Assembly: GCA_017400135.1 (NCBI GenBank)
Contig: JAFPVJ010000020.1
Span: 1 to 64,000 of the forward strand
Source of the DNA: Bacteroidales bacterium
Lineage (GTDB): Bacteria > Bacteroidota > Bacteroidia > Bacteroidales > UBA932
Length of the DNA stretch: 64,000 nucleotides
Direction of reading: 5' to 3'
In this document: piece by piece, positions 15,933 through 25,689 of the stretch
How the letters are laid out: each line of letters starts with the position of its first letter
How positions within the stretch are numbered: the stretch's first letter is position 1
Notes under the pieces: model-generated
Databases searched by the model: none
Told to the model about the DNA's origin: nothing
What the model saw: only the letters and a program-made list of their open reading frames with translations
Made by a program: the position numbers and the translations under genes

Positions 15933-17894
15933 TCAGTGTTCCCAATAGTCGGTGCGGAAGGGGGAGGCGGGGAGGAGGGCGCCGTTGCAGAGGTTGCAGG
16001 GCGGGTTGTCGGCCCAGGCGTAGCGGACGGAAATGGCGTTTTCCACCTCCGGGCTTCCAACCACGACGGTGTCCCCGTCGATGACCGCATCCGCCGGATG
16101 GAAGACCCGGTCCGGTCCGGCGATCCAGAAGCCCTTCAAGGCCTCGCCGTCGGTGGTCCGGAGACCGCCGTCGGTCCGGGTGAAGCGGATGCGGATCCGC
16201 TCGCCCTCGACGGAATAGCCGGCATAAAGGGGCCCGCAAGGGACCACATCCTGCCCGTATGTGCCGTACAGGGCGTTCAGGGCCAGCCGGCGGCCGACCT
16301 CCGCCTTGTTCTTGGGATGGATGTCGTTGGCGTCACCGATGTCGATCAGGACTGCCATGCCGGTGCCGGCGACGGATAGGGACTGCAGTTGCGCCTCGCG
16401 AAGTTCGGCCCACTCGGAGCGCTCCGGTCCCGTTTGCGGCTTCATGTAATTGGCGATCTGCGCAATGTAGAAGGGGAATTCGTAGCCCCAGGCCAGGCGC
16501 CAGTCGCGGATCATGGCAGGGAGATAGACCTTGTAGTCCGCGGCCGCGGACGAATTGGATTCGCCCTGATACCAGATGACGCCCCGGATGTGGTAGTCGC
16601 GCAGCGGATGGATCATGGAATTGTAGAGGGTAGTGGGCCCGTTGTAGTTCTTGTCCAGGTTGATAGGGAAGACGGGCGCCTTCCCCGGATCGACGGTTTC
16701 GCGGCAGAGCCAGTCCCCGCTGAGGGGCAGGGTCTCCCCGGTCTCCACATTCCGGACCAACAGGTTGTCGTCACCGCCCATGATGCCGGACAGGCCGCCG
16801 TCGTCCCGGACGCGCACGGCTATAGTGTTGCGCCCTGCCCTCACCAGCCGTCCGGGCACGGGGTAGCGACGCTGGAGGATGCAGAGCTCCGTATGCCCCA
16901 CGAGCTCCCCGTTGAACCAGGTGAAGTCGTTGTCATCGACCGCACCGACCAGCAGTTCCAGGTCCTTGCCGGCCCAGGAAGTGGGAAGGTCGATGTCCTT
17001 GCGCATCCAGAAGAAGCCGTGATAGCCCACGAGGCCCTGGAACTGGAGGTATCCGGGTACCTTACAGGCCGTCCAGTCTTTCAGATCGGCGTCGGGTTGT
17101 GCCCAGACCAGCCGGCCGTCGGTATAGGCCCAGTCTATCTTCGCCATATCCTTCTCCCAGTCCGCGACCTGTTGCTCGAAGAAGACTTCGCGCTCTTCGG
17201 GTGTATCCGGCATCTGCTGCAGCATCTCGATCTGAGGGCGGAAACGTTCCATCGTGCCGTAGGTGCGGGCGCTGGTCCAGGATTCGATCAGGGTGCCGCC
17301 CCAGCAGCTCTCGATCAGACCGACGGGCATGCCCGTCTTCGCGGCGATCTCTTTCCCGAAGAACCAGGCGGCGGCGGAGAAGGGGGCCAGCGTTTCCGGA
17401 GTGGCTGTCGTCCAGCCGTCGTTTTCGATATCGATCTTTTCCACGGGCTTGGCGGAGATGCGTTTGGCGACCCGCAGGAGTCGGATGTCGCCGTGCGAGG
17501 CGGCCCTGGCCAGTTCTTCCTCCCAGCCGGTCACCTTGTCTTCGATTTTCATCTCCATGTTGGACTGTCCCCCGCAGAGCCAGACTTCGCCGCACAGGAT
17601 GTCGCTGAATATCAGCTTCTCCCCGTCGGAGACGGTGATCGTGTGCGGCCCGCCGGGGCCGGGTGTGCGGAGGGTAACGGACCAGCGGCCGGCCTGGTCG
17701 GCGACGGTCTTGGCGGCACTGCCCCAGGAAGGCTTGACCTTGACCTTCGCACCGGGTTCAGCTGTGCCCCAGAGTTTGACATCGGCGCTGTGCTGGAGCA
17801 CCATGTGGTCGGAAAAGAACGGCGGCATCTCGACGCGGGCGGTTGCCGAAAGGCATACGGCCGCCAGGGCGAGAGTAAGGAAGAATTGTTTCAT
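15933..17894 (-). CDS. Sialate O-acetylesterase-type carbohydrate esterase
   Basis: A 653-residue exported enzyme (signal MKQFFLTLALAAVCLSATA). The SGNH-type nucleophile is Ser111 in LCGGQSNMEM, with GVIWYQGESNSS and DANDIHPKNK supplying the later catalytic blocks. A galactose-binding-like insertion with DLPTSWAGKDLEL separates them. This is the sialate O-acetylesterase (SIAE) family, which removes acetyl groups from sialic acid or other sugars. The open frame runs 98 codons further upstream, but that part is low quality and lies antisense to nothing useful while overlapping the GH92 gene, so the start at 17894 (13 bp after GH92) is preferred. Confidence 0.88.
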   Translation of the reverse strand: MKQFFLTLALAAVCLSATARVEMPPFFSDHMVLQHSADVKLWGTAEPGAKVKVKPSWGSAAKTVADQAGRWSVTLRTPGPGGPHTITVSDGEKLIFSDILCGEVWLCGGQSNMEMKIEDKVTGWEEELARAASHGDIRLLRVAKRISAKPVEKIDIENDGWTTATPETLAPFSAAAWFFGKEIAAKTGMPVGLIESCWGGTLIESWTSARTYGTMERFRPQIEMLQQMPDTPEEREVFFEQQVADWEKDMAKIDWAYTDGRLVWAQPDADLKDWTACKVPGYLQFQGLVGYHGFFWMRKDIDLPTSWAGKDLELLVGAVDDNDFTWFNGELVGHTELCILQRRYPVPGRLVRAGRNTIAVRVRDDGGLSGIMGGDDNLLVRNVETGETLPLSGDWLCRETVDPGKAPVFPINLDKNYNGPTTLYNSMIHPLRDYHIRGVIWYQGESNSSAAADYKVYLPAMIRDWRLAWGYEFPFYIAQIANYMKPQTGPERSEWAELREAQLQSLSVAGTGMAVLIDIGDANDIHPKNKAEVGRRLALNALYGTYGQDVVPCGPLYAGYSVEGERIRIRFTRTDGGLRTTDGEALKGFWIAGPDRVFHPADAVIDGDTVVVGSPEVENAISVRYAWADNPPCNLCNGALLPASPFRTDYWEH

Positions 17895-17907
17895 ATTGTT
17901 TTGAATT

Positions 17908-20244
17908 TCAATGATTCTGTAGACCCCAGCGGGGGTTGGGCTCGGAGCCGAGCCAAAATTCCAGTTTTCCTCCCGAAGCGATCTCGTCCCAATGCAACCA
18001 GCAGCGGTACAGCAGGGCTCCGTTGAGTTTCGCCCACTGGATGTAGTCGCCATGGCCATGGGTCCTGACCGTGAAAGTCTTGCCGGGATAATAAGCCGGA
18101 TCCAGGTCGAAAACGACCTCGCGGAAGAGAGGAGAACAGAGCTCCACGCGCTGGTCGCCGGGGCAGATCTGGTGCAGGCCGGCTGCACTCAGGACATACC
18201 AGGCCGACATCTGGCCTTCGTCGTCGTTCCCCACCAATCCTTCGATGTCATTGGTGTAACAGCGCTCCAGGATGGTGCGCACCCATTTCTGGGTCTTCCA
18301 GGCCTGGCCGATGCGGTTGTAGAGGAACGGGACCCAGTGCACGGGTTCGTTGCCGTGCAGGTAGTAATTGTTCAGCCCGTAGGTCCAGGGCGTGTTCTCG
18401 AACATCGTATCCAACTTTTCCACCAGGACCGACACGCCTGTCCGCGCCGGGCTCTCGCAGAGTTCGCACAGGCCATCCAGATCGTGGGGGACGAAGAGGC
18501 CCTGCTGGAACAGGTTGCACTCGCAGCTCCCATAGAACCAGCGGTACTGCCAGTCATCGACGATGTCGAACCAGGACCCGTCCGCATGCCTGGGGAAGAA
18601 CCAGCCAACTTCCGGATACCAGGCATCCCGCCAGGCCTGTCCGCGCCGGTCGAACTCCGCCGCGATGTCGGCGTGTCCCAAGGCCTCTGCCAGCCGTGCC
18701 GTGCACCAATCGAAATAGGCGTTCTCCAGTTGGACGGAGACGATGACCATGTCGTCCGGATAGACGGAATAGCCCTCCAGCGGCTTTTCCGAGGACTTCA
18801 TCGCACAGGCGAGGGCCTTCTCGGCGTCATAGCCGCGGATGCCCTTGAGATAGGCGTCCACGAGCACGGAATTGGTCGGATTGCCTAGCATGCAGCTGGT
18901 GTAGGAGTTGAGCATCTCCCAGCGGTCATAGTAGCCGCGTCCGGATTCTTCCGCCAGGGCGATCTGCGAGCTGAGCAGGTCGTCGATCAGACGGGGGTTG
19001 ACCAGGGTATGGAGGGGCGTGTGGCTGCGGAACGTGTCCCAGCCGGAGAATAATGTCCTCCGCGTGTAGCCTTCAGCCTGTCCGATGCTGCCGTCGGCTG
19101 CGGTGAAACGGCCGTCACAGTCCGTGAAGATACGGGGATCCACCAGCGTGTGATAAAGGGCCGTATAGAAGATCGTCTGCTGATCCGGCGTGCCGCCCGC
19201 TATGTGGACCTTCGAGAGCTCCTTCCGCCACTGTTCCAAGGTGCGGGCGCGCATGCCGTCGAAATCGCTGCAGCGGGCTTCGGCTTCATAATTCTTATGC
19301 GCCCCTTCGGCATCGACAAAGGAGAATCCGACCTTCATCTGGACCTGCTCTCCCTCGGCGGTCGGGAATTCAGCGAAAACGCCGATGCAAGTGCCGCTGC
19401 ACTGCGTCCCTTCACGGATCACCGTGGCGGCATCCAGCATCTGCATGTACGCTTCGCTGTTGCAGAACTTGTCCTTACGAGTTAAGCCGTCCGGGACAGG
19501 TGCCTTCCAGAAACCCCAGTTCCGGACCGGCTTGTCGAGCACGGCATAGAAATACAGGTCATAGTAGATACCGGCCTTGCCGTCGCCCCAGCCGCCTTCG
19601 TTGGGGGTGTATTTCATGTGCCCGACGAAGGTGCTGTCATTGAGGATGTTGACTTCCTGCCAGGCGGAGGAACCGGTGATGCGGAAGGCCAGGTCGCACT
19701 GGATGCGGGAGTTGTCGTCCTCCGGGAAAGTGAAACGCAGGGCGCCGCAGTGGGGTGTGGCGGTGCATTCGGTGCGGATCCGGTAGCGGTCGAGCGTGAC
19801 GGCATAGTATCCGGGCTCCGCGGCCAGGGATTCCGCCCGGTAGGGGGAGGCGTAGCCGGGATGGCTGCCATCCTCCATGCCGTAGCAGGTGCACAGGGGC
19901 CCGTTGGTGGGCTGGGTCAGCAGATTCCCGAATTCCGCGCACCAGCCGGAACCGCTCATGCGCATGAAGGCGAACCCCGTGATGGTGGTGTCGTGGGCGC
20001 TGTAACCGGAGGGCGGACCTGCGATGTGTCGGGTCACGGGACCGACGTTCACCATGCCCAGGGGAGCCAAGACGCCCGGGGTGCAGCGCGCCGCGGAATG
20101 GGGGACGAAGTTCTCCACCGGCTCAAAGTAATCCGAATCGGCATCGCCGCAGGTGGCGACCAGCGGGTCCACGGCGTCGATGGGGTCGACCCATTTCGGG
20201 CCGCAGGCGACAAGCAGGAGCAGGATGGGCAGATATTTTTTCAT
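17908..20244 (-). CDS. GH92 exo-alpha-mannosidase, lipoprotein
   Basis: A 778-residue lipoprotein (signal ending LLVAC) of GH92, calcium-dependent inverting exo-alpha-mannosidases acting on N-glycans or yeast mannan. Family marks are FMRMSGSGWCAEFGN, the SGWDTFRSHTPL block, the catalytic-acid motif GNEPVHWVPFLYN near residue 633 and the base motif GNDDEGQMSAWYV near 673. The second half of the acid motif has Trp where many members have His (EPxHH), which may tune linkage preference. It sits 3 bp after GH3 and differs clearly from the second GH92 of this operon, so the pair may cleave different alpha linkages. Confidence 0.93.
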   Translation of the reverse strand: MKKYLPILLLLVACGPKWVDPIDAVDPLVATCGDADSDYFEPVENFVPHSAARCTPGVLAPLGMVNVGPVTRHIAGPPSGYSAHDTTITGFAFMRMSGSGWCAEFGNLLTQPTNGPLCTCYGMEDGSHPGYASPYRAESLAAEPGYYAVTLDRYRIRTECTATPHCGALRFTFPEDDNSRIQCDLAFRITGSSAWQEVNILNDSTFVGHMKYTPNEGGWGDGKAGIYYDLYFYAVLDKPVRNWGFWKAPVPDGLTRKDKFCNSEAYMQMLDAATVIREGTQCSGTCIGVFAEFPTAEGEQVQMKVGFSFVDAEGAHKNYEAEARCSDFDGMRARTLEQWRKELSKVHIAGGTPDQQTIFYTALYHTLVDPRIFTDCDGRFTAADGSIGQAEGYTRRTLFSGWDTFRSHTPLHTLVNPRLIDDLLSSQIALAEESGRGYYDRWEMLNSYTSCMLGNPTNSVLVDAYLKGIRGYDAEKALACAMKSSEKPLEGYSVYPDDMVIVSVQLENAYFDWCTARLAEALGHADIAAEFDRRGQAWRDAWYPEVGWFFPRHADGSWFDIVDDWQYRWFYGSCECNLFQQGLFVPHDLDGLCELCESPARTGVSVLVEKLDTMFENTPWTYGLNNYYLHGNEPVHWVPFLYNRIGQAWKTQKWVRTILERCYTNDIEGLVGNDDEGQMSAWYVLSAAGLHQICPGDQRVELCSPLFREVVFDLDPAYYPGKTFTVRTHGHGDYIQWAKLNGALLYRCWLHWDEIASGGKLEFWLGSEPNPRWGLQNH

Positions 20245-20247
20245 TGT

Positions 20248-22509
20248 CTATCGTACGATAACGGTGTCACGGAAATGGATGCGGTCGGAGGCGGACCCGA
20301 CCTGGATCTCAAAGGCGCCCGGCTCCACGACGCGCTGCATCCCGGCATCGATAAGCGAGAGTTCCTCCACGGGAACTTCCAGCTGCACGCGGGTGGTTTC
20401 GCCGGCGGGAATGTCAACTTTCTTGAAAGCCTTCAGCTGCTGCACCGGCGTTGCCACCGAACTCACCAGGTCGCGAACATAGAGCTGAACGACCTCCTTG
20501 CCGTCGCGGTCGCCGGTATTTGCCACTTCGACTTCGGCCTGGATCCTGTCCCCTGCAGGCGCATATTCCTTCCTGTCCAACGTGCAGGAGCGGTATTCGA
20601 AGGTGGTGTAGCTCAAGCCTGCGCCAAAGTTCCACACGGCGTAGGGCGGTTCGAAGACATAGCGCTCGCGCGGCGCCTCATAGGTGCCGCCGTGGCCGCC
20701 GTAGTATTCGCGGTCCGTGGGCAGGTAATTGTAGAAGCAGGGGAGATTCCCCGTGCTGCGGGGGAAGGAAACGTTGAGTCGCCCCGAAGGGTTGACCTGG
20801 CCCAGCAGGATGTCGGCCAGGCTGAGACCCTGCCGTTCGCCGCCGTACCATTGGACCAGGAAGGCGTCAGCGTTGTCCTTGACCCAGGGCATCGCAAAAG
20901 GTTTGCCGGAGATCAGGACCACGACCAGGGGCGTGCCGGTGGCCTTGACGGCCCTCAGCAGGTCCATCTGGCGCCCGGGCAGATCCAGGCTGGACAAGTC
21001 GTTACCTTCGCCGGCGGTATTGTGGTCGGAGGTCCGTGCGAGCGAGGAACTGCGGGAGCCCACGGCCACGATGGCCACATCGCTGCGGGCTGCAATGCGA
21101 GCCGCTTCCGCGATCCGGGATCCGTCCTGGCTCCACCAGTCGCAGCCGTCCAGTTGCGTCAGGGTCACACCGGCGGGGAGCCGCTGCTGCAGGCCCTGAT
21201 ACAGGTTGATGCCTTCCGGGGCATTGGCGAGGGTCCAGCTGTAATCCCCAAACACGGTCTGGGCGCTGTTGGGGCCCAGGAGGGCGATGCGGCGGATCCG
21301 GGACAGGTCCAGCGGCAGGATGCCGTCATTTTCCAGCAGGATGAAGCTCTCGTCGGCTATCTCTTTGCTCAGGGCCCGGTGCGTTTCCGAACGGATGACG
21401 GAGGGCTCGGGAGTGGGTGCGCCCTTCCCGTCGAACAGTCCGAGCCGGAACTTGGTCTTCAACAGGCGCCGGACGGCCCGGTCGACGAGTGCCTCGTCGA
21501 TCAGCCCTGCTTCCACTTGTTTTTGCAGCGAATAGTAGGCCGTCAGGACATTGAGATCCACGCCGGCGTCCAGGGCGATGCGGGTAGCCTCATCTTCGTC
21601 GGAGGCCATGAAATGATAATTGTGGAGCCTCTCCACGGCGCCCCAGTCGGAATAGACATAGCCGTCGAATCCGAGTTCGCCGCGCAGCAGGTCGGTCAGA
21701 TACCAGCGCGATCCGCTCACGGCCACGCCGTCGTAGGAACTGTAGCAGCTCATGATGCTGCAGGGATCCGCCTCGCGGATCACCCGCTCGAAGGGATAGA
21801 GGTACAGGCTACGGAGCTCCCGTTCCCCACCGCTGACACTGGCGCAGTTGAGACCGCCGGTCGGGGAACCGTGCGCCACGAAATGCTTGGGCGTGCAGGC
21901 GATGCCTTTGTCCTGATAGCCACGGACGAACGCCAGGGCCATCTCGGCGATCAGATAGGGGTCCTCGCCAAAAGTTTCTTCCACGCGGCCCCAGCGGGGG
22001 TCCCGTGCGATATCCAGGACGGGGGAGAGCACTTGGTTTACGCCCAGGATGTCGGCTTCCTCGGCGCAGGCGTCGGCCATCCGGCCGATGAGTCCGGGGT
22101 TGAAGGTGCTGCCCTGGGCCAGTGCGTGAGGGAAGATCGTACAGCCGTCGATTTCCAGGCCCTGGATGCCTTCGGCGCAGGCAATGACGGGGATGTCGAG
22201 CCGAGTGCTGTCCTTCAGGTACCGGCGGGCGTCGGTGACGATCTTGCGGTACCGGGCCGTGTCGGCGTACAGGGAATAAAGGGCGCCCCAGCTTTTTCCG
22301 GCGAGGGCTGCGACGACGTCGTCATCCTCTCCGACGAAGCGGTTCTGCAGCTGGGCGCATTTTTCTTCCAGCGTCATCTGCTTCAGGAGGGCCTCCACCC
22401 GCTCATCCACTCCCAGCCCCGGATCTTTCCAGTCCTTGGAGCTGCAGGCGCACAATAGCGCCGCCCCGATCAGCAGGACGGGGAAGAAGAGGAACTTACC
22501 GGTTTTCAT
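20248..22509 (-). CDS. GH3 beta-glycosidase, lipoprotein
   Basis: A 753-residue lipoprotein (signal MKTGKFLFFPVLLIGAALLCAC) of GH3, retaining exo-beta-glycosidases. The nucleophile is Asp288 in VYSDWGA. The substrate motifs KHFVAHGSPTGG and RDPRWGRVEETFGEDPYL precede it. A C-terminal alpha/beta domain (EGNDLSSLDLPGRQ carries the likely acid/base) and a fibronectin III-like tail complete the BglX-type layout. The specificity (glucoside, xyloside, mannoside) cannot be read. The frame extends upstream of 22509, but the signal peptide fixes this start. It overlaps the esterase gene by 14 bases. Confidence 0.93.
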   Translation of the reverse strand: MKTGKFLFFPVLLIGAALLCACSSKDWKDPGLGVDERVEALLKQMTLEEKCAQLQNRFVGEDDDVVAALAGKSWGALYSLYADTARYRKIVTDARRYLKDSTRLDIPVIACAEGIQGLEIDGCTIFPHALAQGSTFNPGLIGRMADACAEEADILGVNQVLSPVLDIARDPRWGRVEETFGEDPYLIAEMALAFVRGYQDKGIACTPKHFVAHGSPTGGLNCASVSGGERELRSLYLYPFERVIREADPCSIMSCYSSYDGVAVSGSRWYLTDLLRGELGFDGYVYSDWGAVERLHNYHFMASDEDEATRIALDAGVDLNVLTAYYSLQKQVEAGLIDEALVDRAVRRLLKTKFRLGLFDGKGAPTPEPSVIRSETHRALSKEIADESFILLENDGILPLDLSRIRRIALLGPNSAQTVFGDYSWTLANAPEGINLYQGLQQRLPAGVTLTQLDGCDWWSQDGSRIAEAARIAARSDVAIVAVGSRSSSLARTSDHNTAGEGNDLSSLDLPGRQMDLLRAVKATGTPLVVVLISGKPFAMPWVKDNADAFLVQWYGGERQGLSLADILLGQVNPSGRLNVSFPRSTGNLPCFYNYLPTDREYYGGHGGTYEAPRERYVFEPPYAVWNFGAGLSYTTFEYRSCTLDRKEYAPAGDRIQAEVEVANTGDRDGKEVVQLYVRDLVSSVATPVQQLKAFKKVDIPAGETTRVQLEVPVEELSLIDAGMQRVVEPGAFEIQVGSASDRIHFRDTVIVR

Positions 22510-23323
22510 GGCTGCGGAAGAATTTGCTGTGGAACAGCAGTTGATAGTCGATTGCATTCTGCCAGTACGTGAACCAATGCGTCCCCGGCCGCGTGATGAA
22601 ATCGTGTCCGATCCCTGCGCCCAGCAGCCGCACATGCAGGTCCTGATTCAGCGGCAGCATGAAATCCTCCTCCCCGCAGTCGATGATCAAGGCCAGGTCA
22701 CCGTTCTTGATGCGCGGGATCTGGCACACGACGCTGTGCTCGTCCCAGACGCCCGAACGGTCGGCATAGTTGCCCAGGACTTCCGAAATGCCCCAGTTGT
22801 TGGGATGGACCCGGATGTCGGGGCAACCGCTCATCGATCCGGCGCTGCCGAACACGTCGGGATGCCGCATCGCGAGGAACAGCGCCCCGTGTCCGCCCAT
22901 GCTCAAACCGCTGATGGCGCGGAAATTACGTTCTGCCCGCGTGCGGTAGTGGGCGTCCACCCAGGCCACCAGCTCCTTGCTGACGAAGGTCTCGTAGCGG
23001 ATCTCGGGCTTGACGGGGGAGTCGAAATACCAGCTGTTGCCGGCGTCCGGACAGACGAAGATGAAACCGTAGGAATCAGCGACCTTCCCCAGGTCCTTCC
23101 GGATCGAGGGCCAAAACTTGTAATCCCCGTTATGGCCGTGCAAAAGATAGACGCTGGGGCAGGCTGGCCCGCGCTCGCTGAGGGCGGCGTCCGGTACGAT
23201 GACGATGGCGGGGATATCCTTCTCCATGGAAGGACTCCAGACCTTGACGGTGTCGCGCCGAAAGGCGCCGGCAGGCAGGGTGACGGCCAGCAGAAGGGCC
23301 ATCAGTATGGTTTTGTTTGACAT
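22496..23323 (-). CDS. Secreted alpha/beta-hydrolase esterase (esterase D/CE1-like)
   Basis: A 275-residue exported esterase (signal MSNKTILMALLLAVTLPAGA, start 23323; earlier in-frame ATGs give no better signal). The nucleophile is Ser141 in SGLSMGGHG, the oxyanion region is VYLLHGHNGDYKFW, and Asp in IDCGEEDFM and His in GTHWFTYWQN complete the triad. This is the esterase D/S-formylglutathione hydrolase-like group, which includes CE1 acetyl and feruloyl esterases. In this operon it probably removes acyl groups from glycans before the glycosidases act. It lies between GH92 (20-bp gap) and GH3 (14-bp overlap). Confidence 0.87.
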   Translation of the reverse strand: MSNKTILMALLLAVTLPAGAFRRDTVKVWSPSMEKDIPAIVIVPDAALSERGPACPSVYLLHGHNGDYKFWPSIRKDLGKVADSYGFIFVCPDAGNSWYFDSPVKPEIRYETFVSKELVAWVDAHYRTRAERNFRAISGLSMGGHGALFLAMRHPDVFGSAGSMSGCPDIRVHPNNWGISEVLGNYADRSGVWDEHSVVCQIPRIKNGDLALIIDCGEEDFMLPLNQDLHVRLLGAGIGHDFITRPGTHWFTYWQNAIDYQLLFHSKFFRSHENR

Positions 23324-23343
23324 AGTCCGAAGGTTTTGATCGG

Positions 23344-25689
23344 TCATTCCGCAGAGGCCGCGGCTCCCCATTCCGAAGGCTCCGGCCCCATCTTGAGTTC
23401 CAGGGTTCCACCGGCGAAAATGCTCTCACAATTCAGCCAGGGTGTATCCAGGGGCTTGCCGTTCAGGCGGGCGGACTGGATATACACATTCTCGGGGCTG
23501 TTGTTCCGGGCAATCACGGTGAAGGTCTTGCCGGAGGCGAAGCGGGGATCCAAACGGATCTCGATCCGGTCGAAAACGGGACTCGTGATCTCCATCTTGC
23601 CGTCTCCCGGACAGACCGGATGCAGACCGGCGGCCGCCAGGACATACCAGGCGCTCATCTGGCCGCAGTCGTCATTGCCCACCAGGCCCGTCGAAGGACT
23701 GTCAGAATAGGCATGCAAGCAGATGAAGCGTGTCCATTTCTGGGTGTTCCAGGGCTGCCCCAGCTCGTTGAAAAGGAAGGGAACGAAGTGGACGGGCTCG
23801 TTGGCGTGGTTGTAATACTGGTTCCAGAGCATATCCGCGGGCGTATTCTCGAAGAAGGCTTCCAGGTCGGCCAGGACCTTTTCCCGGCCACCCATCAACT
23901 GCACCATCCCAGGAATGTCCTGCGGGACGAACCATCCCTGCTGGTAGGGGTTGCACTCGATGCTGCCCAGCCATTCCTGCGTCCGGGCGCCTTCGGGCCA
24001 GGGCCCCCAGCTTCCATCTGCGTGACGAGGCCGGAACCAATGTGCCTCGTCGGAATCGAAGATCAGGCGGTAGGCCTGTCCCCGTTCGTAATATTTCTGT
24101 GCGGCAAGACTGTCGCCGAGGGATTCCGCAAAGCGTCCAAGAGCCCAGTCGGCGTAGGCATATTCGAGCGTTTCCGAGATACTGAGCCCGCCCGGCGTCC
24201 AGCCGAGGGGTTGGTTGGGGGACCGGTCGCTGCTGTTGGCGGCATAGGCAAGCGCCTTGTCGGCGTCAAAATTGCGGATGCCCTTGCTATAGGCGTCCGC
24301 GATGACGGGCAGGGCGGGATTGCCCACCATGCAGCCGGAATAGGAATTGAGGAATTCCCAGCGCTCCAGGTATTCCCGGCCGCTCTGCTCCGCCATGGTG
24401 ACGAGGGAGGCGATGATGTCTCCCACGGCCTGGGGATTGATCAGGGTCTGGAGCGGCATCTGGCTGCGGAAGACGTCCCAGCCACTGAAGACCGTCCGTT
24501 TCGTAAAGGAAGGATCGGCATCGTGTATCTGATAGTCTCCGCCGACATAGCGGCCGTCGCAGTCGGCGTAGATCCGGGGATCGATCAGCGTGTGGTAGAG
24601 GGCCGTGTAGAAGACCGTCCGCTCGGTCTCGGTCCCTCCTTTTACCTTGATCTTGGACAACTCCTGGTTCCAGGCTTCCCGGGCCTCGGCGCGGACTGTA
24701 TCGAAGTCCTTGCCTGCGATTTCCCGGGCATAGTTATTCCGGGCGCCGTCCAGGTCCACGAAGGAGATGCCCACTTTGAGGACGGACTGGTCTCCCTGCC
24801 GGGTCTGGAACTCGGTGAAGAAGCCCAGATGGGGACCTCTCAGGGAGTCGGCATCCCGGATGACGGGTGCCTGGGCGACCCTTTCGAGATAGGGGAGGCT
24901 GACGACCTCATCCCGTTTGCGGACTTCTCCGGCCGGGATGTCGGCGCTCCAGAAACCCTTTTCGGCGAAGGGTTGGTCGAATTCCGCATGGAAATAGACC
25001 GTATAGAGGGCGTGTCCATCCCCGTTTCCCCAGCCGCCGGTCTCGGGCGTGCAGCGCATCCATCCCTCGATCGTATGATCGTCGACCACCTTCACTTCCT
25101 GCTCTTCGGAACATCCGGCCACGCGCCGGGCCAGATCCACCTGGATGCGGGAGAGCCCGCTTTCCGGCCAGGTGAAACGGAGAATGCCGCAACGGGGCGT
25201 GGCGGTGCATTCGACCTGGATGCCGTAGTCGGACAAAAGAACGGAATAATAGCCCGGAGAGGCCGTCTCGGAGTCCTTGTCGTAGGCGGAACGCCAGCCC
25301 TTTACGGAGCCGTCTTCCAGGCCGGCGATCTTCTGCAGGGGACCCGTCGTGGGCATCACGAGGAAGTTGCCCAGGTCGCCGAACCAGCCGACGCCGCTCA
25401 TCTGCGTGAAGTCGAAGCCTTCGATGGTCTTCATCTCGCCGCTGTATCCGGGTGCGTTGTCTCCGCCGGTAACAGTCTGCGGGCTCACCTGGACCATGCC
25501 GAAGGGCGTCGTGGCGCCGGGGAAGGTCTTGCCGAGACCGTGGTAGACACCGGCGGCGTCCACGCTGGTGCTGGCGCCGATGAAAGGATTGACATAATCG
25601 GCGGGGGACTTGTCCGAAGCCGGTTTGCAGCCGGCAAGGAAAGCGACGGAAACCAAGGCCGCCAGGGTGCGGAATGCGTATTTCATCAT
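23344..25689 (-). CDS. Second GH92 exo-alpha-mannosidase, lipoprotein
   Basis: A 781-residue lipoprotein (signal ending AFLAGC) of GH92. It has FTQMSGVGWFGDLGN, FSGWDVFRSQMPLQTL, the acid motif ANEPVHFVPFLFN and the base motif GNDDCGQMSAWYV near residue 670. The mature start SPADYVNPFIGAS is typical. Like its paralog at 17908-20244 it has an aromatic residue (Phe) after EPVH. It overlaps the GH38-like gene by 4 bases (ATGA), so translation of the two is coupled. Expected reaction: removal of terminal alpha-mannose, with Ca2+. Confidence 0.93.
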   Translation of the reverse strand: MMKYAFRTLAALVSVAFLAGCKPASDKSPADYVNPFIGASTSVDAAGVYHGLGKTFPGATTPFGMVQVSPQTVTGGDNAPGYSGEMKTIEGFDFTQMSGVGWFGDLGNFLVMPTTGPLQKIAGLEDGSVKGWRSAYDKDSETASPGYYSVLLSDYGIQVECTATPRCGILRFTWPESGLSRIQVDLARRVAGCSEEQEVKVVDDHTIEGWMRCTPETGGWGNGDGHALYTVYFHAEFDQPFAEKGFWSADIPAGEVRKRDEVVSLPYLERVAQAPVIRDADSLRGPHLGFFTEFQTRQGDQSVLKVGISFVDLDGARNNYAREIAGKDFDTVRAEAREAWNQELSKIKVKGGTETERTVFYTALYHTLIDPRIYADCDGRYVGGDYQIHDADPSFTKRTVFSGWDVFRSQMPLQTLINPQAVGDIIASLVTMAEQSGREYLERWEFLNSYSGCMVGNPALPVIADAYSKGIRNFDADKALAYAANSSDRSPNQPLGWTPGGLSISETLEYAYADWALGRFAESLGDSLAAQKYYERGQAYRLIFDSDEAHWFRPRHADGSWGPWPEGARTQEWLGSIECNPYQQGWFVPQDIPGMVQLMGGREKVLADLEAFFENTPADMLWNQYYNHANEPVHFVPFLFNELGQPWNTQKWTRFICLHAYSDSPSTGLVGNDDCGQMSAWYVLAAAGLHPVCPGDGKMEITSPVFDRIEIRLDPRFASGKTFTVIARNNSPENVYIQSARLNGKPLDTPWLNCESIFAGGTLELKMGPEPSEWGAAASAE

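Noticed and set aside
17895-18188. N-terminal 98-codon extension of the sialate O-acetylesterase frame
   Set aside because: It runs into the GH92 gene and precedes a perfect signal peptide at 17894, so it is an open-frame artefact.
19618-22458. A 946-codon plus-strand open frame antisense to the GH92 and GH3 genes
   Set aside because: It has no recognisable domain and spans two well-supported genes. High GC and codon bias leave the opposite strand free of stops, as seen in several other places (23620-25872, 51951-54647, 62226-63971).
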